In this document: in pieces, positions 8,895 through 17,067 of the stretch
Position numbering within the stretch: position 1 is the first letter of the stretch
Layout: every line of letters begins with the position of its first letter
Assembly: GCA_963665265.2 (NCBI GenBank)
Contig: OY762224.2
Location: forward strand, 2,480,001 to 2,544,000
DNA: 64,000 bases
Direction: 5' to 3'
DNA from: CAXXHQ01 sp963665265
GTDB lineage: Bacteria > Planctomycetota > Planctomycetia > Pirellulales > Thermoguttaceae
Position numbers and translations under genes: made by a program
Notes under the pieces: generated by a model
Databases searched by the model: none
The model's input: the letters and a program-made list of their open reading frames with translations, nothing else
What the model was told of the DNA's origin: nothing

Positions 8895-9989
8895 ATGCGT
8901 TACGCACATATTATTGCCGGGGGATCGGGGACTCGTCTTTGGCCGATGAGCCGTGAAACGACTCCGAAGCAACTCATCCCGTTCATCGCGGGCCGTAGCC
9001 TCTTGCAACTTTCCTTCGAACGATTGGAAGGCCTCATTCCTGTTGAGCGACGCTACGTCGGCGCCGGCGGTAAACACCGCGACGCGGTCTTGGCCGGCGT
9101 TCAGGGCTTGGGCTCCGAACAATTCATTAGCGAACCGATCGGACGCGACACGCTGAATGCCGTCGGCTTGGGCGCCGCCGTCCTTGCCCAGCGCGATCCC
9201 GATGCGGTGATCGGAGTTTTTACCGCCGATCATTTAATCGAGCCGGAGGCGGAGTTTCGCCGTATCGTCGCTCGCGGTTTTGAAATCGCCGAAAAATATC
9301 CGAACGCCCTCGTCACTTTCGGCATCGCGCCGACCTTCGCCGCCACGGGCTATGGTTATCTTGAATTGGGCGATCCTCTGGAAGGCGAGGCGAAAGTCGT
9401 TCGCCAGTTCAAAGAAAAGCCCGATCTGTCGACGGCCGAGACCTATTTCAAGGCCGGACATGAGAAGTTTCTCTGGAACAGCGGAATGTTCGTTTGGCGC
9501 GCGAAGACCATGCTCGATTGTATTCGCCGCTTTGAGCCGACCTCGTACGAAGGTTTGATGAAGATCGCCGAGGCCTGGGACACGCCCGCTCGCGAGGCGA
9601 CGCTGAATGATATCTTCCCGAATCTGAAAAAAATTAGCGTCGATTTCGCAATCATGGAGCCTGCCTCGCGCGACGCCGACGTTAAAGTCGTCGCCGTGCC
9701 GATGCCGCTCAGTTGGATGGATGTCGGCTCTTGGCCGGTCTTCGCCAAAACGTGTGAGAAGGACGCGGCGAACAACGCGTTGGCCGCCGATACCAGCGCC
9801 ACGATCGATACGAAGAACTGCCTACTCGCCTCAAGCGAGCCGGGGCATTTGATCACGACCATCGGCTGCGAGAACCTTCTCGTTCTCCACACGCCCAACG
9901 CCACGCTGGTCTGTGCGGCCGATCAAGCCGAGCGAATCAAGGACATCCACAAAATCGTTGGCGAACGATTCGGCGGAAAGTATCTGTAG
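8895..9989 (+). CDS. manC: Mannose-1-phosphate guanylyltransferase
   Basis: This 364-residue nucleotidyltransferase would make GDP-mannose from mannose-1-phosphate and GTP. It shows the pyrophosphorylase signature GGSGTRLWPMSRETTPKQL right after the start, the FKEKP motif (RQFKEKPDLS), FLWNSGMFVW, DFAIMEPA and MDVGSWP, all typical of the single-domain enzyme (no phosphomannose isomerase fusion). The start at 8895 follows GAGAG by 5-6 bases; a GTG at 8865 is less likely. GDP-mannose could feed the mannose-related operon at 39.4-44.2 kb, but that link is inference only. Confidence 0.92.
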   Translation: MRYAHIIAGGSGTRLWPMSRETTPKQLIPFIAGRSLLQLSFERLEGLIPVERRYVGAGGKHRDAVLAGVQGLGSEQFISEPIGRDTLNAVGLGAAVLAQRDPDAVIGVFTADHLIEPEAEFRRIVARGFEIAEKYPNALVTFGIAPTFAATGYGYLELGDPLEGEAKVVRQFKEKPDLSTAETYFKAGHEKFLWNSGMFVWRAKTMLDCIRRFEPTSYEGLMKIAEAWDTPAREATLNDIFPNLKKISVDFAIMEPASRDADVKVVAVPMPLSWMDVGSWPVFAKTCEKDAANNALAADTSATIDTKNCLLASSEPGHLITTIGCENLLVLHTPNATLVCAADQAERIKDIHKIVGERFGGKYL

Positions 9990-10012
9990 GGCGTAAGGCG
10001 CTCGCGCCGAAA

Positions 10013-10843
10013 TCAGCGAGCGGCAAGAACTTTGCGCAGGCCTTCCAGATCGTCGGCCCCGATGACGCCGACTTTCGCGTCGAGCATTTCACGCCAAACG
10101 GCCGGCATGTCCGGAGCGTCCCAAAATCGTAAGCGTCGCCCGACTTTTCCGGCCTTGCCCGCTAACTCGCGGAGTTTCGCTTTTTCTTCGGCGGGCATTT
10201 CGCCTTCGCCTCGCCACTTGAAATAGTTCGTCCAGCGCAGACTGACCCAAGGAATAAGATCGGCCGGAGAGTCCGATTGCAAATCCCGAGCGCTGCCGTC
10301 AATCGAGGCGTATCGAGGCGAGTCGGCCTTGATCTCGTCGCGAGGAATTTGCCCCGTGATTACTACCGTCACTGCCTTGCGAGTCGCCTTCCCTTTTTCA
10401 ACGACCGTCAAAATATCGTCGTACTCGGCCAAGAGTTTCCGCAACGCCGCGTAAGTCGCTTTCGGCTCCGACTTGATCTCGATGAGCAGCGTGAATTCAG
10501 GACCGCCGGGATAGACGCGGCCGCCGTTTTTTCTAACCCGCTCACGGAGCGGATCGAGATAGAGATTTTGCAACGTTCGTTTCGAACTGAGAAACAGTTC
10601 GAAATGGCCGACAAGTAATTTCCCGTCCACTAGAAAAACGTCGGCCTCGACGCTGCAAAAGCCGTGATCGAGCGCGTCGAACAAAGGACGCTTATGTTGA
10701 TAGTCGTTGTGCGAATGCGCCAACGGAAGCGGCGTAACGACCGGCGTCGTTTTCGTCTCTTCTACGGCCGATTTCTCGGCGGCGTGGATTCCGAACGCAA
10801 TCAGCGAAAGCAGTATAAAAGCGGCTGGGGCGGAGAGTTTCAT
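10013..10843 (-). CDS. Secreted PI-PLC/GDPD-like phosphodiesterase
   Basis: This 276-residue protein has a signal peptide (LSAPAAFILLSLIAFGIHAA). The catalytic N-terminal motif is AHSHNDY...RPLFDALDHGF, followed by SVEADVFLVDGKLLVGH, the pattern of the PLC-like phosphodiesterase superfamily (the uncharacterised GDPD/AIM6-like branch). FTLLIEIKSEP supplies the further acidic metal ligands. The substrate is probably a phosphodiester lipid head group, but this branch is poorly characterised. The frame is open far upstream, yet the ATG at 10843 directly precedes the signal peptide. It is convergent with manC, whose stop is 23 bases away. Confidence 0.78.
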   Translation of the reverse strand: MKLSAPAAFILLSLIAFGIHAAEKSAVEETKTTPVVTPLPLAHSHNDYQHKRPLFDALDHGFCSVEADVFLVDGKLLVGHFELFLSSKRTLQNLYLDPLRERVRKNGGRVYPGGPEFTLLIEIKSEPKATYAALRKLLAEYDDILTVVEKGKATRKAVTVVITGQIPRDEIKADSPRYASIDGSARDLQSDSPADLIPWVSLRWTNYFKWRGEGEMPAEEKAKLRELAGKAGKVGRRLRFWDAPDMPAVWREMLDAKVGVIGADDLEGLRKVLAAR

Positions 10844-10887
10844 GGCTGATGAACTGGCTTTTTGACCGTTTTTGATCGCAAAGCGTT

Positions 10888-11910
10888 TTACCAGTAGAAC
10901 TCCAGGCCGATGTGCGGTCCGTGATATACCTCTTGTCCCGAGTTGTGAATCATCGGATTCGCGGAGTTCAGTTCGCTTGACGAAATTGCGAGGTTGTCCG
11001 AAGCGACGGCCAAATCGGTCACCCACATCGCTTGATAGCCGATGCGAGCGGCCATGTGCTCGGTCCACTTCCAATAGAGTTGAAGATCGACTTCGCCGAC
11101 GAACGAGGCGCCGTCCGCTTCTACTCGTGCCGATTCCGTTCCGTTCACGCTGCGTGTCATCGTCGCATGATTATTGCAGAGCGCGCCTTTCGCAGTGAGA
11201 TCGACCCAGCAGTTCGGGGCGATGTAGAAGTCTAAAATGCCGCCGATTTGCGGACCGACCAAGTCGTTCGTCGTTCGGGCGGAAAGTGCGTTGAGAGTGC
11301 CTGGAGTCGCCAACCTCGTGTAGTTAAACCCGAAGTTTTCTTCTTCGCCGATGTATCGCATTCCAAGGAGGAAGTACGGCGTCAGCGCGCTCCCTTCCAT
11401 GGGGATCAAAAATTTGACGTTCAACTCGCCGCTTTGCAGTTGAGCCTTGTCGGTCATCTGGGCGAAAGTCAAATTATTATAGACAGTCGAGGGAGTGCCG
11501 CTAAATCCGGAATAAACCGATTGGATGCCGCCGGTGCTGTCGTACGAAGAATACGATTCATCCCAATTGTTGAGCGTGAAATAAGAGCCCTCGACAAAAA
11601 TTGGTAAGTCCCAAAGACCGACCCCAACCGTTAGTTTCGGCGCGCCTTTGAACGGCTCGTCGAGGCGGGAGGTCGTGACGTATTCCTTGTAGTTGTCATA
11701 GACGAAAGCGGGACGATCATGCACGTCTCGCTTGAGTAGCAAGGCCTCAGTTCGGACGTAGAGCCGGGGATTCGGCGGCGCTTCGTAAGGTCCAAACGGA
11801 CTGCCGCAGCCCCCTTTGCAATCGTTCGCTTGAGCCTGGCAATCCGTAGTGAGCCCAAAGCATGTGAGAATAAACAAGATTGCCGTTATGGGTAACAAGC
11901 GACTAGTCAT
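10888..11910 (-). CDS. BBP7-like outer membrane beta-barrel protein
   Basis: This 340-residue protein has a signal peptide (LLPITAILFILTCFGL, cleavage near CQAQA) followed by a Cys-containing segment and many short amphipathic beta strands. It ends in an aromatic residue (HIGLEFYW), as outer membrane barrels do. The motifs NPRLYVRTEALLLKRD, GPQIGGILDFYIAPNCWVDL and GYQAMWVTDLAVASDNL match the BBP7 family, known from planctomycetes and thought to lie in the outer membrane. Function unknown. The ATG at 11910 was chosen because it opens the signal peptide; an in-frame start at 11973 adds 21 residues. It lies 44 bases upstream of the phosphodiesterase gene on the same strand. Confidence 0.82.
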   Translation of the reverse strand: MTSRLLPITAILFILTCFGLTTDCQAQANDCKGGCGSPFGPYEAPPNPRLYVRTEALLLKRDVHDRPAFVYDNYKEYVTTSRLDEPFKGAPKLTVGVGLWDLPIFVEGSYFTLNNWDESYSSYDSTGGIQSVYSGFSGTPSTVYNNLTFAQMTDKAQLQSGELNVKFLIPMEGSALTPYFLLGMRYIGEEENFGFNYTRLATPGTLNALSARTTNDLVGPQIGGILDFYIAPNCWVDLTAKGALCNNHATMTRSVNGTESARVEADGASFVGEVDLQLYWKWTEHMAARIGYQAMWVTDLAVASDNLAISSSELNSANPMIHNSGQEVYHGPHIGLEFYW

Positions 11911-12156
11911 TTGCCGCACCGTGTGTCTAGGATGATAGAAAAAGTATGTTGAAAAGCATACCGTCATTACCATCGTCGGCCCGAAACGACTGATACAATC
12001 AGAATTTTCCGTAAAATCCGAATAGATTGCCTAGATTAACGGCTTCGAGCGTGCAAGCGGCTTGCCGCCAGTTCAAGCTTGCTTGGCCATGCCGCAGTTT
12101 TCTGGATAAATACGTTGGCGGGAGGTCCAGTGCGAAACGGCCTGGCTCCACAGGGG

Positions 12157-12184
12157 CGGAACGGCACGGAGACCGTTCCCTACA
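12157..12184. repeat. Dispersed palindromic repeat, copy 1
   Basis: This 28-base imperfect palindrome (CGGAACGG ... CCGTTCCCTACA) lies between the BBP7 and permease genes. Its reverse complement matches 22892-22919 at all but two positions. It is intergenic and resembles a REP-type element. Confidence 0.65.
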
Positions 12185-12201
12185 GAGCAGACTCTCTCTC
12201 G

Positions 12202-13152
12202 CTATGCCAAGTCGCGGTCTTCGAACAGAAGCAGACTTACGACCAAAGCGAAGAGACAGTAGAGCAAGCAGTAGATGCCCGCCCAGCCGATATAGCGGAT
12301 GCTAATGGCCTGATCCGACGAAATGGCTGTGTAGCAGTTGAAATGGTCCAAAACGGGCAAAATGGCCGAGAGCAAGTTCGCAAAGAAGGCGACCTGTTCC
12401 TGCTGGCCTATCGACGCTCCGGCAAGCAACGGCATGAGATGCCCGAGGACGTAGATTGTAAAGCAAAGCGCCAAGTTAGCCTGCATGGCCAAGCGAGTGG
12501 CGATAGCGACGCTAATCGAAGTGAAGATCATCGTTTCCATAAAGGTCAACGCCATAGCCGGGGCGATCTCTGCGATCGGCTTTTGGCATTGCTCGACGGT
12601 CACTTCGGCCTGGCCCGTTTCCCGGGCGTCGTACGCCACTTTGTACGAAAGAGTGGAGAAAAACACCGTACCGAGGACGATCAGCAGAACCGCGACGGGA
12701 AATAAGATGCCCAGAAACTTCCCAATAATGAATTGACGGCGGGTGAGCGGCTTTGATAAAAGCGTCAAGGCTGTGCGGCCTTCTAATTCGTCATTAATCG
12801 AGACGCTGGCGGTCCACGAGGCGAGCAGGATCGACAAAACGGTCATCAGCGTTAAGCCCGTATCTTTGACCATTTTGATATCTTCGCCGAACGTGTTGTA
12901 AGGCAAAAACGTGAAGAGGATCAGCGCGAAGACCCCGATGGCCATCGTGAGGCCGAAAAGCGGTTGGGCGATCGCTTCTTTGGCGGTGGAGCGTGCGACG
13001 GCGGCCGTTCGCGGAAAAATAAGCGATGTCAAAATGCTGATCGCGGCAAGCGCGACCGCGGCCGTGGCTGCTCCGGCGGCGACCAGCCATAAAGGTCGAA
13101 TCCAGAGCGGAATGTACATACCGAACAACGGAAGAACGGCGGCGGTGGTCAT
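12202..13152 (-). CDS. ABC-2 type transporter permease (NosY-like)
   Basis: This 316-residue membrane protein has about six hydrophobic segments, among them PLWLVAAGAATAAVALAAIS, GLTMAIGVFALILFTFL, FLGILFPVAVLLIVLG and AGIYCLLYCLFALVVSLLLF. The pattern INDELEGRTALTLLSKPLTR RQFIIGK between helices is typical of ABC-2 permeases of the NosY type. The partner ATPase is not adjacent. The frame extends upstream over acyP, but the ATG at 13152 is the reasonable start; it lies 25 bases after the acyP stop, so the two are probably co-transcribed. Confidence 0.8.
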   Translation of the reverse strand: MTTAAVLPLFGMYIPLWIRPLWLVAAGAATAAVALAAISILTSLIFPRTAAVARSTAKEAIAQPLFGLTMAIGVFALILFTFLPYNTFGEDIKMVKDTGLTLMTVLSILLASWTASVSINDELEGRTALTLLSKPLTRRQFIIGKFLGILFPVAVLLIVLGTVFFSTLSYKVAYDARETGQAEVTVEQCQKPIAEIAPAMALTFMETMIFTSISVAIATRLAMQANLALCFTIYVLGHLMPLLAGASIGQQEQVAFFANLLSAILPVLDHFNCYTAISSDQAISIRYIGWAGIYCLLYCLFALVVSLLLFEDRDLA

Positions 13153-13177
13153 GTTGGATTTTGCCGGAATTGGTTGA

Positions 13178-13462
13178 CTAAAAACGGATTCGAAAATCGG
13201 TAAACGGCTCAGCGGCGATGATTTCTTGCGATTGAACGTCGAATATGTAAGGTCCAAGGGCGAAGTCGATTTCGTCAAGGAATTTTCGGACCTCGTTCGC
13301 TTCCCCCTCAACGATCAATTGAACTCGACCGTCGATCAGGTTCTTCACGTACCCGACGACGGGATGCCGTGCGGCGACGGAGCGGACGGTATAGCGAAAG
13401 CCGACTCCCTGCACATGGCCGGAAAACAATAACTCGCGCCGGACTCGTTTCTCATCGCTCAA
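13178..13462 (-). CDS. acyP: Acylphosphatase
   Basis: This 94-residue enzyme hydrolyses acyl phosphates. It carries the complete family signature GHVQGVGFRYTV with catalytic R23, and VKNLIDGRVQL with catalytic N41. The start codon is TTG (13460-13462), set by an excellent ribosome site AAGGAGG (complement of 13469-13475) six bases upstream. A TATACT -10-like box (complement of 13485-13490) lies just ahead. It heads a likely two-gene unit with the ABC permease. Confidence 0.93.
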   Translation of the reverse strand: MSDEKRVRRELLFSGHVQGVGFRYTVRSVAARHPVVGYVKNLIDGRVQLIVEGEANEVRKFLDEIDFALGPYIFDVQSQEIIAAEPFTDFRIRF

Positions 13463-13468
13463 GGCGAT

Positions 13469-13475
13469 CCTCCTT
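13469..13475 (-). promoter_or_regulatory. Strong ribosome binding site deciding a TTG start
   Basis: On the minus strand the sequence reads AAGGAGG followed by ATCGCC and TTG, so the TTG at 13462 is the acyP start. Confidence 0.75.
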
Positions 13476-13615
13476 AATCCGTCTAGTATAGCGCATCGCG
13501 GATTGAGATTCTAGCCGTCGCCCGTCCTTTCAGGGGGAGTCTCGTTAGCTTTTAACAGTTCTCGCCAAGGAACCAATCTTGCGGTCCGGCGGCCCTTTTC
13601 GTATCCTCCGCGATC

Positions 13616-14929
13616 ATGAAAACTACATTAATAGCGTTCGGCGTTGCGGCGACGGCCTTTTTCTCGGTCTGTTCGGCGTTTGGCGCGGAGAACCCCGCCC
13701 AACCCACCGAAGGCGGAACAGTCCAAGCGGTCGCCGTCCAAGCGAATCCTCCCTCGGCAAAGCGGATTGTTTTGCTTCGCAACGGCCAAATTCTCGAAGG
13801 AACCGTCGAACAAGACGGCGATTTCTATCACGTTCGCCTCGCCGACGGCGAAATCCGCATTCGCACGAGCGAAGCGGAATTCGTCGGCAATGATATGGAA
13901 GCCTGCTACCAATTCAAACGCGGGCAAATCCAAGCTGACGGACTGCAAGGGCATCTCGCTTTGGCGCAGTGGTGCCAACGGCAAAAACTCTACGAACATG
14001 CGGCCGCCGAATTGGCTGACGCGGCGTCGATTTCGCCGAATAACGGTTCCATCGCGATCCTCCAGCGTCGCTTAAAAATGGCCCAAGAGCCGTTTGAAGA
14101 GACGACGCCTGCGGCGGCAAAAGACCCCGACGAGCCGACCCTCGAACAGTTAGACAATATGGTGCGCGATCTTCCGCCGCAAGCGGTCGAAGCGTTCACT
14201 CAGCATATCCAGCCCTTGTTGCTGAATCAGTGCATGTCGTCGGGCTGCCACGGCTCGCAAGCGACGACCACGTTGAAGTTGCAACGACCCTCGTCAAATC
14301 AACCAGCCAGCCGACGCATGACGCAGCGCAATCTGTATGCGACGCTAAAACTTATCGACCGCGCCAATCCGCTTTCCAGCCCGTTGCTCTCGGCCCATGC
14401 GCCGACGAAAGGGACCGCCGTTTCCGATCGGCAATCCATTCCGCACCAAAAACTAGTATGTTGGGCTTTGATGCTCGGCGTCGGATCGGGCGGTGAAGCC
14501 AATTTCGCTTCGCAACCGCTTGACGCGTTTTCGCAACCGGCGTCGACCGGAGAATCGCCTCGCCGACTCTCTAAAGAAGGAATGCAAGCGCGGCCTCTCT
14601 CGGGCTCCGGACGCCCCGCCTCGAAACCTGCCGCGACAAATCCGTTTTTGCCCGCCGATTACCAAGAACCGGTCGCCGGCGTCGAGCAAGCCCCGCCGGC
14701 CAACGCCGTTCCCGCGGAATTGCCGACCGAAAAAGACGCCAAAACCACGGCCAAAGCGACCGATGGGGAAGGGCAGGGGAGCGCATCGCGGGTCAAACGC
14801 GGCGTTCCGAAAAAACTCCCGGAAGGAAAAGATCCTTTCGATCCGGACGTTTTCAATCGTCGCCACGAGGCCGCCGCAAAACCGATCGCCGCGCAAACGG
14901 AAAAGAAAGCCGGAGAAACGGGGAACTAA
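13616..14929 (+). CDS. Secreted protein with a CX4CH haem-like motif
   Basis: This 437-residue protein has a signal peptide (TTLIAFGVAATAFFSVCSAFGA). Its N-terminal part has an SH3-like strand pattern (KRIVLLRNGQILEGTVEQDG), followed by a helical TPR-like stretch (HLALAQWCQRQKLYEHAAAEL). Near residue 205 is HIQPLLLNQCMSSGCHGSQ: Cys-X4-Cys-His, close to but longer than the CXXCH haem c signature and similar to the start of planctomycete cytochrome-like domains. The last 150 residues are Pro/Ala/Lys-rich and probably disordered. The family seems planctomycete-specific; function unknown. Haem binding is not established. It is transcribed away from acyP. Confidence 0.8.
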   Translation: MKTTLIAFGVAATAFFSVCSAFGAENPAQPTEGGTVQAVAVQANPPSAKRIVLLRNGQILEGTVEQDGDFYHVRLADGEIRIRTSEAEFVGNDMEACYQFKRGQIQADGLQGHLALAQWCQRQKLYEHAAAELADAASISPNNGSIAILQRRLKMAQEPFEETTPAAAKDPDEPTLEQLDNMVRDLPPQAVEAFTQHIQPLLLNQCMSSGCHGSQATTTLKLQRPSSNQPASRRMTQRNLYATLKLIDRANPLSSPLLSAHAPTKGTAVSDRQSIPHQKLVCWALMLGVGSGGEANFASQPLDAFSQPASTGESPRRLSKEGMQARPLSGSGRPASKPAATNPFLPADYQEPVAGVEQAPPANAVPAELPTEKDAKTTAKATDGEGQGSASRVKRGVPKKLPEGKDPFDPDVFNRRHEAAAKPIAAQTEKKAGETGN

Positions 14930-15016
14930 TCTCGCGCCGCGCTAGGCGCCGGAAAAACGGAATCGCTGCGAAATAAATCTTTGCTTTCGCAAAATACTTA
15001 AGAGGGCGGTGCGTCT

Positions 15017-15253
15017 ATGGCGGCTTGGTCTAATCGATTGTTTGTCATCATGGCTAGCGCCGCTCCGTTAGCCGTCATTCTGCGACGCGGGCCGACCGAT
15101 TGGTATCATATCATTCGGTGGCGCACCGCCACAGATAAATTTTGGATCATCCGAAACTTGCGTGCTTACGCCGTAGCGTGGGCGAATATTCAGGGGCTGG
15201 GGAAAACGAAAACGGCCGCCCCGCTTACATCCAAATTCGCTTTAACCGTTTGA
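15017..15253 (+). pseudogene. Probable truncated remnant of a conserved hypothetical gene
   Basis: The first 42 residues (SNRLFVIMASAAPLAVILRR, then GPTDWYHIIRW and TATDKF) look like the N-terminus of a conserved family in planctomycetes and other bacteria that begins with an RRGP-x-x-W-x-x-I-x-W-x-T pattern and is normally more than 200 residues. Here the similarity stops and the frame ends after 78 residues with sequence that looks random. The expected downstream motifs were not found in any plus frame. The family match is from memory and not checked by search. Confidence 0.45.
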
Positions 15254-15408
15254 ATCGTTTTGGCTCTTCCTCAGAGGATTTACTCGCAGACATTCTTTTT
15301 GGGAAACTTTTCTTTCTCGACGTTTGCGTCGCAGACGTCAGCGGGGCATGCCGTTCGCCAAAAGGCGCCTCACGGTTAGGTCTCTGATACTTAGGTCGAG
15401 GCATTCGG

Positions 15409-15605
15409 AACGCAAAAAAGAATATGGACGCCTTTTATAGCCGAAAATTTAAATTTCTTGGTTTCGACGGATCGTCGTAAGTCGTTAAAATGCAAAATCA
15501 TCGCGGCGAGTCGGTAGTTGGATTGTCAAAGAGCGAGTCGCATTTTTCCATGACGATCCAGAGTATCGTAACAGAAAGCATGGCTCAATTTCCAACAAAA
15601 AGCGG
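15409..15605. repeat. Decayed dispersed element, copy A
   Basis: The segment from about 15415 to 15470 (starting AAAAAAGAATATGGACGCC and containing TTCTTGGTTTCG) is about 90 percent identical by eye to 20938-20993. Shared shorter blocks follow in the same order in both places: TCATCGCGGC, ATTGTCAAAGA and GAGTATCGT. The element is intergenic here and downstream of the 89-residue gene at the other copy. Confidence 0.6.
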
Positions 15606-15910
15606 TTTTGCTTGCACCAGGCAAAAGTTGGGCTGTCTCTAGAAGGACGAAATATACGGATGCCCCCTAATATTCATTCTGTTACGTTTGTCGCGAAGTC
15701 TTGAAGAGGAGTTGAAGCGAAATTTTCCCCATTTTTAAGCGCAAACATTCTTATCTCGATGCTCTTCCGGGGTGTTTAGAAGTGTGAGGAATCTTTCGTG
15801 GTTAATAGGTCCGGCGAATGGCTCATCTAAAGCAATTGCCTTGACCGGTTTTCCCGATTATTCTCAATACTGTGGTAGTCGTATGAGGAATCGAATGGGA
15901 AAGAGGCGTC

Positions 15911-17041
15911 ATGCCGGCATCTTCGCAACCGCCGATAGGGCTTTACGTGCATGTTCCGTTTTGTGCAAGTAAGTGCGCGTATTGCGACTTCGCCTCGTAT
16001 GCCTCGCGCGAGGTCGACATTCCGCGCTACGTCGAGGCCGTCGTCGAAGAAATTACCCGGCGCGGGGCCGAAACCGGGCATCTTAAAGCCGATACGGTTT
16101 TCCTCGGCGGCGGAACGCCGTCGCTTCTCGACGATATGCAAGTAACTCGCATTCTCGACGCTCTCGCAGAAAACTTTTCGATAGAAGGCGGCGCCGAGAT
16201 CACTTGCGAATGCAACCCGGGAACGCTGACTGCCTCCTTAGCACGGGCGTTGCGTCGATGGGGCGTGAATCGGCTGTCGCTGGGCGCGCAGGCTGCGCAA
16301 TCGCGGCTTTTAGGAATGCTCGGTCGAATCCACGATTGGGAGAAAGTAGTCGCCTCGATGGAAATTGCTCGGGGGGCGGGATTTGAAAATAGCAACCTCG
16401 ATTTGATGCTTGGTCTTCCTTCGCAGACTACGGCCGACGTGCAGGAAACGCTCGACGCGGCGACGGCGCTTTCGCCGACGCATATTTCCTATTACAGTTT
16501 GATCGTCGAGGAGGGAACGCCGATCTGTCGCGACATAACGGCGGGAAAACTTACGCTGCCGGACGAGGAAATGGATCGCGACATGTACGAGCTTGCGAGG
16601 CGAACGCTCGAAGAGCGCGGCTTCATTCAATACGAGATAAGCAATTTCGCCCGGGAAGGATTTGCCTGTCGGCATAACGTCGGCTGCTGGACTCGCGTGC
16701 CGTATCTTGGCTTCGGCTGTGCGGCGCACAGCTTTTACGATGAATGCCGGACGATGAACCCGGAGACGCTCGACGCGTACCTGTCGGGCGAAAAGCCGGA
16801 GATTGAGCGAATATCTGCGGAGAAAGCGAGGTTCGAGAGCATGATGCTCGGCCTGCGCATGACTCGCGGCGTAAAGGACGACGATTTTACCCGCATGCAC
16901 GGGCTGAGCATTCGCGAGGCGTTCGGCGAAAAACTAGATGGTCCGATAAATTCCGGGCTGCTAGAATGGCATGAAGAGGCGTTGAGACTCACTCGTCGCG
17001 GAATGGATATGGAAAACACCGTGTTGGTTGAGCTTCTCTAA
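15911..17041 (+). CDS. hemW: Radical SAM haem chaperone HemW
   Basis: This 376-residue radical SAM protein has the cluster motif CASKCAYCDF (C18, C22, C25), the GGGTPS motif (VFLGGGTPSLL), ECNPGT and the HemW/HemN ending (CRHNVGCWTRVPYLGFGCAAHS and the C-terminal wing domain). HemW delivers haem to membrane proteins; it is often misnamed as oxygen-independent coproporphyrinogen oxidase, which would have a different Cys spacing. The ATG at 15911 follows AAGAGG by a few bases. It heads a probable operon with earP, 26 bases downstream. Confidence 0.92.
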   Translation: MPASSQPPIGLYVHVPFCASKCAYCDFASYASREVDIPRYVEAVVEEITRRGAETGHLKADTVFLGGGTPSLLDDMQVTRILDALAENFSIEGGAEITCECNPGTLTASLARALRRWGVNRLSLGAQAAQSRLLGMLGRIHDWEKVVASMEIARGAGFENSNLDLMLGLPSQTTADVQETLDAATALSPTHISYYSLIVEEGTPICRDITAGKLTLPDEEMDRDMYELARRTLEERGFIQYEISNFAREGFACRHNVGCWTRVPYLGFGCAAHSFYDECRTMNPETLDAYLSGEKPEIERISAEKARFESMMLGLRMTRGVKDDDFTRMHGLSIREAFGEKLDGPINSGLLEWHEEALRLTRRGMDMENTVLVELL

Positions 17042-17067
17042 GACGGTAGGAAAGGCGAATTTTACGT

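Larger units (their letters stand above)
14930..15910. other. Long non-coding stretch before hemW
   Basis: These 980 bases hold a truncated gene remnant (15017-15253) and a decayed dispersed repeat (15409-15605). Otherwise no supported gene is seen. A weak TTGACC box near 15841 could be part of a hemW promoter, but no matching -10 is clear. Confidence 0.55.

Noticed and set aside
9997..10022. CGCTCGC/GCGAGCG inverted repeat between manC and the phosphodiesterase gene as a terminator
   Set aside because: It overlaps the stop codon region of the minus-strand gene and has no T tract on either side.
12079..12705. 208-codon plus-strand frame opposite the ABC permease
   Set aside because: Composition is unlike a protein and the minus strand encodes a clear membrane permease.
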